DNA of 64,000 nucleotides from Thermoplasmata archaeon. GTDB lineage: Archaea; Thermoplasmatota; Thermoplasmata; Lutacidiplasmatales; UBA184. Position numbers and translations under genes: made by a program. The notes under the pieces were generated by a model. That model did no database searches. It saw only the letters and a program-made list of their open reading frames with translations, and was not told the DNA's origin. The stretch covers positions 28,973 to 92,972 of the forward strand of contig JAKASE010000007.1 in assembly GCA_021819135.1 (NCBI GenBank), written 5' to 3'. Positions 61,045 through 64,000 of this stretch are shown here, one piece after another (positions within the stretch are counted from its first letter, which is position 1; each line of letters begins with the position of its first letter).

Positions 61045-61380
61045 ATGGAGCGTGACGTGTTTTCGGCGTTGGCAGATCCGACGCGACGACAGATGCTCGA
61101 CCTCTTGGTCCGGCGCGAGCGGGCGGCCGGAGAACTCGGGCAGGCCTTTCCGAGCATCAGCCAGCCCGGCATCTCACGCCACCTTAGAGTCCTCCGTGAG
61201 GCGGGGTTGGTGCGGGTTCGTCAGGAGCGAAGACACCGGTACTATTCGCTGCGTTCGGAGCGATTGGCAGAGGTGGACGCTTGGATCACCAAGTACCGTG
61301 GGTTCTGGGAAGTTGAGCTCGACTCGCTGGAAGCCTACCTGGACTCCCGGAAGCGGTCCCGCGGGGAGAATCGGGCATGA
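61045..61380 (+). CDS. ArsR-family winged-helix regulator
   Basis: This 111-residue ArsR-type regulator opens VFSALADPTRRQMLDLL and has the recognition helix SISQPGISRHLRVLREAGLV and wing VRVRQERRHRYYSL. No metal-binding cysteines are present. An AATTATATTCG box at 61008-61018 predicts initiation near 61040, so the ATG at 61045 is chosen over the one at 61027. It overlaps the AHSA1 gene by 4 bases; this pair is common in bacteria, where ArsR and AHSA1 proteins travel together. Confidence 0.88.
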   Translation: MERDVFSALADPTRRQMLDLLVRRERAAGELGQAFPSISQPGISRHLRVLREAGLVRVRQERRHRYYSLRSERLAEVDAWITKYRGFWEVELDSLEAYLDSRKRSRGENRA

Positions 61381-61910
61381 CCGAGAGCCCGTCGTCCACG
61401 AACAGACTCCGAGGGACCGGCGAGGATGGAGTGTTGAGGGTTGAGGGAGCGAAGGCTAGCATCACCTTCCGGCGCCTGCTCTCTCATCCCATCGAAGTCG
61501 TGTGGGCGGCGATCACCGAACCTAAGCAACTCGAGACATGGTTCATGGTCAAAGTGGATCGGGAAGACACCCCCGGTGGGCGTCTCGAGATGGAACACCC
61601 CAACTCGGTACATGCCAAAGGACGGGTCATCGAGTGGAGCCCTCCGAACGTGTACGAGTACGAGTGGAACCTAGCACCAGGGTCCTTCTATCCGGACGGG
61701 GAGGCCTCGGTGGTCCGGTGGGAATTGAGCCCCTCGGAGGGGGGAACGTTGCTGGTGGTCACGCACCGGAAGCTCTCTCGCCCGACGGCCGAGACGTTCT
61801 CCCATGGATTCAAGGAACTGATCGACCGCCTGGTCGCGCATCTCGACGGAACGCCGCTCCTGCTACCTTTCTGGATGCGACGTCCGGAAGCGACCGGGAG
61901 GGTCGGATAG
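61377..61910 (+). CDS. AHSA1/SRPBCC-family protein (ArsR partner)
   Basis: This 177-residue AHSA1-type protein opens SITFRRLLSHPIEVVWAAIT, followed by PKQLETWF, the typical ligand-cavity entry, and TLLVVTHRKLSRPTAETFSHG near the end. It is co-translated with the ArsR regulator through an ATGA overlap. Such pairs may sense or bind a hydrophobic compound; the ligand is unknown. Confidence 0.85.
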   Translation: MTESPSSTNRLRGTGEDGVLRVEGAKASITFRRLLSHPIEVVWAAITEPKQLETWFMVKVDREDTPGGRLEMEHPNSVHAKGRVIEWSPPNVYEYEWNLAPGSFYPDGEASVVRWELSPSEGGTLLVVTHRKLSRPTAETFSHGFKELIDRLVAHLDGTPLLLPFWMRRPEATGRVG

Positions 61911-62107
61911 GGAGTATCCGAACCCCCCGGCGGTTCAAGACCGAGTATCAGAGGGGGGCCGTCTGAGAGGGCGCAAGTCTCGATCGCCGCGTGCAGCGGG
62001 CCTGCGCGCTTGCCGTGCAGCCCGATGCCAAGGGCAGTGCGTCTGGGACCCGGGGAAACTGACCCGGTGCGCGCACCTCCGCGCCAGGCATGAATGGTAA
62101 GTGGACC

Positions 62108-62194
62108 GCACCCTGTATTGACGGACAGGGTGCAATCCTGTTTGCAACTCAACTTCCCGCTGTGTCGCATACGGGGTGCAAGGGAGCTTGCAAC
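62108..62194. repeat. hairpin plus two GGGTGCAA-N6-TTGCAAC palindromes
   Basis: GCACCCTGT (62108-62116) pairs perfectly with ACAGGGTGC (62125-62133). Two 21-base units of the form GGGTGCAA-N6-TTGCAAC follow at 62128-62148 and 62174-62194, spaced 46 bases. Each unit contains the inverted repeat TGCAA/TTGCA, while the six central bases differ between copies. This could be an operator array or a structured RNA. Confidence 0.55.
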
Positions 62195-62460
62195 CACTTC
62201 GGTCGACTCCCCCTTGAGTCACGCCGTGAATGCATCGGCCCCGAGCACTCTGAGCGTTGTTGCACACGGCTGCGAGACTGAGCCCTGAGGGAGGTTCTCG
62301 GTGGGTGGTGCAACTGCCTCCAGGCCTCTGGAACTCGTTCTCCGAAGAGCAACTCGTCAGGACATCCTCAGGGCGAGTGCACCCTACTCGGTGTCGGGCG
62401 TCGTTCGAGGCCAGCGCTTGATCGTAGCTTCTGCGGGGATTCCCGATAGGGTTCGTAACT

Positions 62461-62473
62461 AACTTATATACTT
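62461..62473 (+). promoter_or_regulatory. TATA box of the nucleotidyltransferase module
   Basis: The sequence AACTTATATACTT is a strong TATA box. It predicts transcription from about 62493, 20 bases before the ATG at 62512. Confidence 0.6.
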
Positions 62474-62511
62474 AGTTGTGGCTTGGATTTGCGAGGATTC
62501 ACGAGAGTGGC

Positions 62512-63075
62512 ATGAGGGCCAAGACCGTCCTGCTCCGAGACCTTGGAGACCGTCCGCTCCCCTCCTCCTTTGTGCCTGAAGGCCATCCGTTTCACCGTCC
62601 ACCCACGAGATACCGGCTCCGCATCCACTCACCGAACGAGATCGAGCCGATCAGAAAGACTGGCCTACCGATCTCTCTGTTCTCTCCGGACAAGTCCGAA
62701 GAACTGGGATATCCACTGACTTTCAAGACACGGCTGATTATCGCCGAACAGCTGTGCTCGGCCCTGGAAACGTCCCTCCCGGTAATCCCGTTTACGAACT
62801 CCGAATCTGCGAGGAACCCGCTTCTCGAGGACTACATTGTCGCCATGCTCCGCATCGATGTGCTCGGTGCTCGGAGAATAGCCGTGGAGAACCGGGAACG
62901 ACTCGACAAGGTCCGCTTGCTCAAGAGGATCCTTCAGGAGAACCTCGAGGGTGTGGCCTACCGGGTCCGACTTGATGAATTCGCTCCCGGCCTCCCGAGG
63001 GTTCCCGGTGTGAAACCGATTGCGAGGTCCGTGCTCACCGCCGAACAGACTCGGGAGTTCTCGAGAAGGCCGTGA
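62512..63075 (+). CDS. unknown protein, partner of the nucleotidyltransferase
   Basis: I do not recognise this 187-residue protein. It is mixed alpha/beta, with a basic N-terminus and a helical centre (TFKTRLIIAEQLCSALETSL, LLEDYIVAMLRIDVLGARRI). Codon use is less GC-rich than in most of the window. The ATG at 62512 fits the TATA box at 62461-62473. The stop overlaps the GTG of the next gene by 4 bases, so the two are produced together. In context it may be the antitoxin or regulator of a two-gene module. Confidence 0.6.
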   Translation: MRAKTVLLRDLGDRPLPSSFVPEGHPFHRPPTRYRLRIHSPNEIEPIRKTGLPISLFSPDKSEELGYPLTFKTRLIIAEQLCSALETSLPVIPFTNSESARNPLLEDYIVAMLRIDVLGARRIAVENRERLDKVRLLKRILQENLEGVAYRVRLDEFAPGLPRVPGVKPIARSVLTAEQTREFSRRP

Positions 63076-63644
63076 CCGCTGCAGGGGTCGAGGACGCGCG
63101 CGAACTCGTCCGACGTTTAGAGAAGGAAGGGTACCATCCCATCCTCGTCGGAGGTCTCGCGATCCTGATCGCGGGATACGGGGCGACCAAGGACGTCGAC
63201 GTTCTCGTGCGAGAAGCGGAGTACGGCGGCGCCGAGTTCTTGCAAGGTGAGGGAGTCGAAGTCTATTCGAACACGGGAAGGTTCACGAACGGACGACTCA
63301 GTCTTGCCGATGGAAGGACGGTCGCTTTCGACGTATTGAATCCGGCCCTATGTGTGGGGAGAGGCCACTCTGGAGAGGAGTTCTTCTCATTCGTCGAACA
63401 GGAAGCATCGCGAGACTCACGCTATGGAAGGGTCGCGCTCCCTTCGGTCGTCTTCTACACGCGCCTCCTTGTTCCGGGCCCGCATGGGGAGGTCTACATC
63501 GAACGAATCATTCGAGATCTTGACGAAGGCGTTCCCTTCCAATCCTTGGATGAAGCGATGCAGATCGCACAGCGCTTCGGAACAGGAACCAGGGTGCGAA
63601 AGAAGGTTGACCACCTCAAAAGGATCCGATTGAGTCGCGGCTGA
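63072..63644 (+). CDS. nucleotidyltransferase-like protein (DUF6036/AbiEii-type)
   Basis: This 190-residue protein has a minimal nucleotidyltransferase core: G27-G28 in PILVGGLAILIAGYG, the metal aspartates D41 and D43 in TKDVDVLV, and the third carboxylate D87 in TVAFDVLN. This is the pattern of DUF6036, AbiEii/MenT-like and other stand-alone nucleotidyltransferases, many of them toxins or defence effectors that modify tRNA. It is co-translated with the upstream unknown protein. The final 50 residues are helical and basic. The start is a GTG in a GTGA overlap. Confidence 0.72.
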   Translation: MTAAGVEDARELVRRLEKEGYHPILVGGLAILIAGYGATKDVDVLVREAEYGGAEFLQGEGVEVYSNTGRFTNGRLSLADGRTVAFDVLNPALCVGRGHSGEEFFSFVEQEASRDSRYGRVALPSVVFYTRLLVPGPHGEVYIERIIRDLDEGVPFQSLDEAMQIAQRFGTGTRVRKKVDHLKRIRLSRG

Positions 63645-63845
63645 CAAGGCCAAAGCTCAGCACTTCTCTGCCGATCCCCGGGACGGAGGCAAACGGCAGT
63701 TCTACGTTCGAGGTGCGTAGGGGCTTGCACCTATCGTCTAACGCAAGGGATGGGCTACTGGCGTCAAAGCGTCGACCAGCACCCTCGCTTCGAGAGCAGC
63801 CACGGTGTAGCCTCGATCGAGTGAGGGAGGGAGAACTGTCGAAGC
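63645..63845. other. intergenic region, no gene seen
   Basis: Nothing is supported in this stretch. Frames on both strands are short and of shadow composition. Confidence 0.3.
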
Positions 63846-64000
63846 TCATCTCGATTGACGCTGACGCAAGTATCCTAGGAGCTTGTAGCCCAACTCCGTC
63901 AGTTCGCTGACGGAGCTTCTGACGAGAACTCTGCCGAAAGTACTTTCGTCGCGTACGTCTATGGGCTTGCATGCCGAGCCCTCCGAGCCCGAACTTCCGC
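63846..64000 (-). CDS. C-terminal end of a gene entering from the right (candidate)
   Basis: A minus-strand frame running in from the right edge ends at a TGA at 63846-63848. Its last 50 residues (including FGRVLVRSSVSELTELGYKL and LLGYLRQRQSR) have balanced composition and a helix-rich, winged-helix-like look. The rest lies outside the window and the family is unknown. A plus-strand frame over the same bases also lacks stops, so the call is weak. Confidence 0.35.
   Translation of the reverse strand, partial: GSSGSEGSACKPIDVRDESTFGRVLVRSSVSELTELGYKLLGYLRQRQSR
63894..63915. other. perfect hairpin with TTCG loop
   Basis: CTCCGTCAG-TTCG-CTGACGGAG has a 9-bp perfect stem and a UUCG-type tetraloop, an extra-stable RNA hairpin. 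A perfect 14-bp palindrome, CGAAAGTACTTTCG, follows at 63935-63948. If the partial gene at the right edge is real, both lie inside its coding end. Confidence 0.5.

Larger units (their letters stand above)
61911..62475. other. large non-coding gap with hairpin and repeats
   Basis: About 560 bases have no convincing gene. The middle contains the hairpin and paired palindromes annotated at 62108-62194. Further TGCAAC or GTTGCA words occur near 62259-62264 and 62305-62310. The right edge is the TATA region of the next operon. The GC content drops here relative to the left of the window. Confidence 0.4.

Noticed and set aside
1..64000. CRISPR arrays, tRNA and rRNA genes
   Set aside because: No regularly spaced direct repeats of 24-40 bases were seen, and no tRNA cloverleaf or rRNA stretch was recognised; chance GGTTCGAA-like words (for example near 43056) lie inside coding sequence.

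Overview
The window looks like a piece of a high-GC archaeal chromosome, most probably a Thermoplasmatota (Thermoplasmata-like) lineage. This is inferred from gene content and promoter architecture, not from a marker phylogeny. Many genes have an A/T-rich TATA-like box about 25 bases before the start codon and no leader, which is archaeal. A RIO-type kinase, a KaiC-like regulator with a winged helix, sequon-rich exported proteins and small zinc-ribbon proteins agree with this. No rRNA, tRNA or CRISPR array was seen.

Region 1 (0-10 kb) is dense. It holds an amino-acid permease, a PD-(D/E)XK nuclease-like protein, thioredoxin, and a metal-homeostasis locus: an NRAMP-type and a ZIP-type transporter plus an HTH regulator fused to a ferritin-like bundle. 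Two similar TTCAC-N3-GTGA palindromes lie in the promoters of this locus. An aldo/keto reductase, a drug/metabolite exporter and a GNAT acetyltransferase follow.

Region 2 (10.3-17.4 kb) is a gapless seven-gene heme operon on the minus strand, in the order hemA-hemC-hemD-hemB-hemQ-hemL-hemE. Five of its six junctions are 4-base overlaps, and the operon starts from a TATA box that predicts a leaderless GTG. HemE and HemQ together imply the coproporphyrin-dependent route rather than the siroheme (Ahb) route usual in archaea. The oxidase and ferrochelatase steps are not in the window.

Region 3 (17.4-29 kb) holds an MFS exporter, two small proteins in an operon, a dimethylargininase-like hydrolase, an ABC-2 exporter, a surface-anchored eight-repeat YVTN propeller paired with a DoxX-like membrane protein, a DEAD-box helicase and a HAD nucleotidase.

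Region 4 (29-64 kb) is looser and accessory in character, with wide gaps and many families more common in bacteria. It has an IS110-family element with a frameshifted transposase behind a strongly structured non-coding segment (a candidate bridge RNA). It also has a TPR gene remnant, a degenerate KaiC-like regulator, a class III nucleotidyl cyclase with TolB-like and TPR domains, five SRPBCC/AHSA1 proteins, a short-chain dehydrogenase that has lost its catalytic Tyr and Lys, ChrB, two further ABC-2 exporters (one beside a divergent TetR gene with a perfect 22-bp operator), a CPA2 antiporter and a terpenoid-cyclase-like protein. The right end has lower GC. It carries an ArsR-AHSA1 pair, an intergenic repeat array and a two-gene nucleotidyltransferase module resembling toxin-antitoxin or abortive-infection loci.
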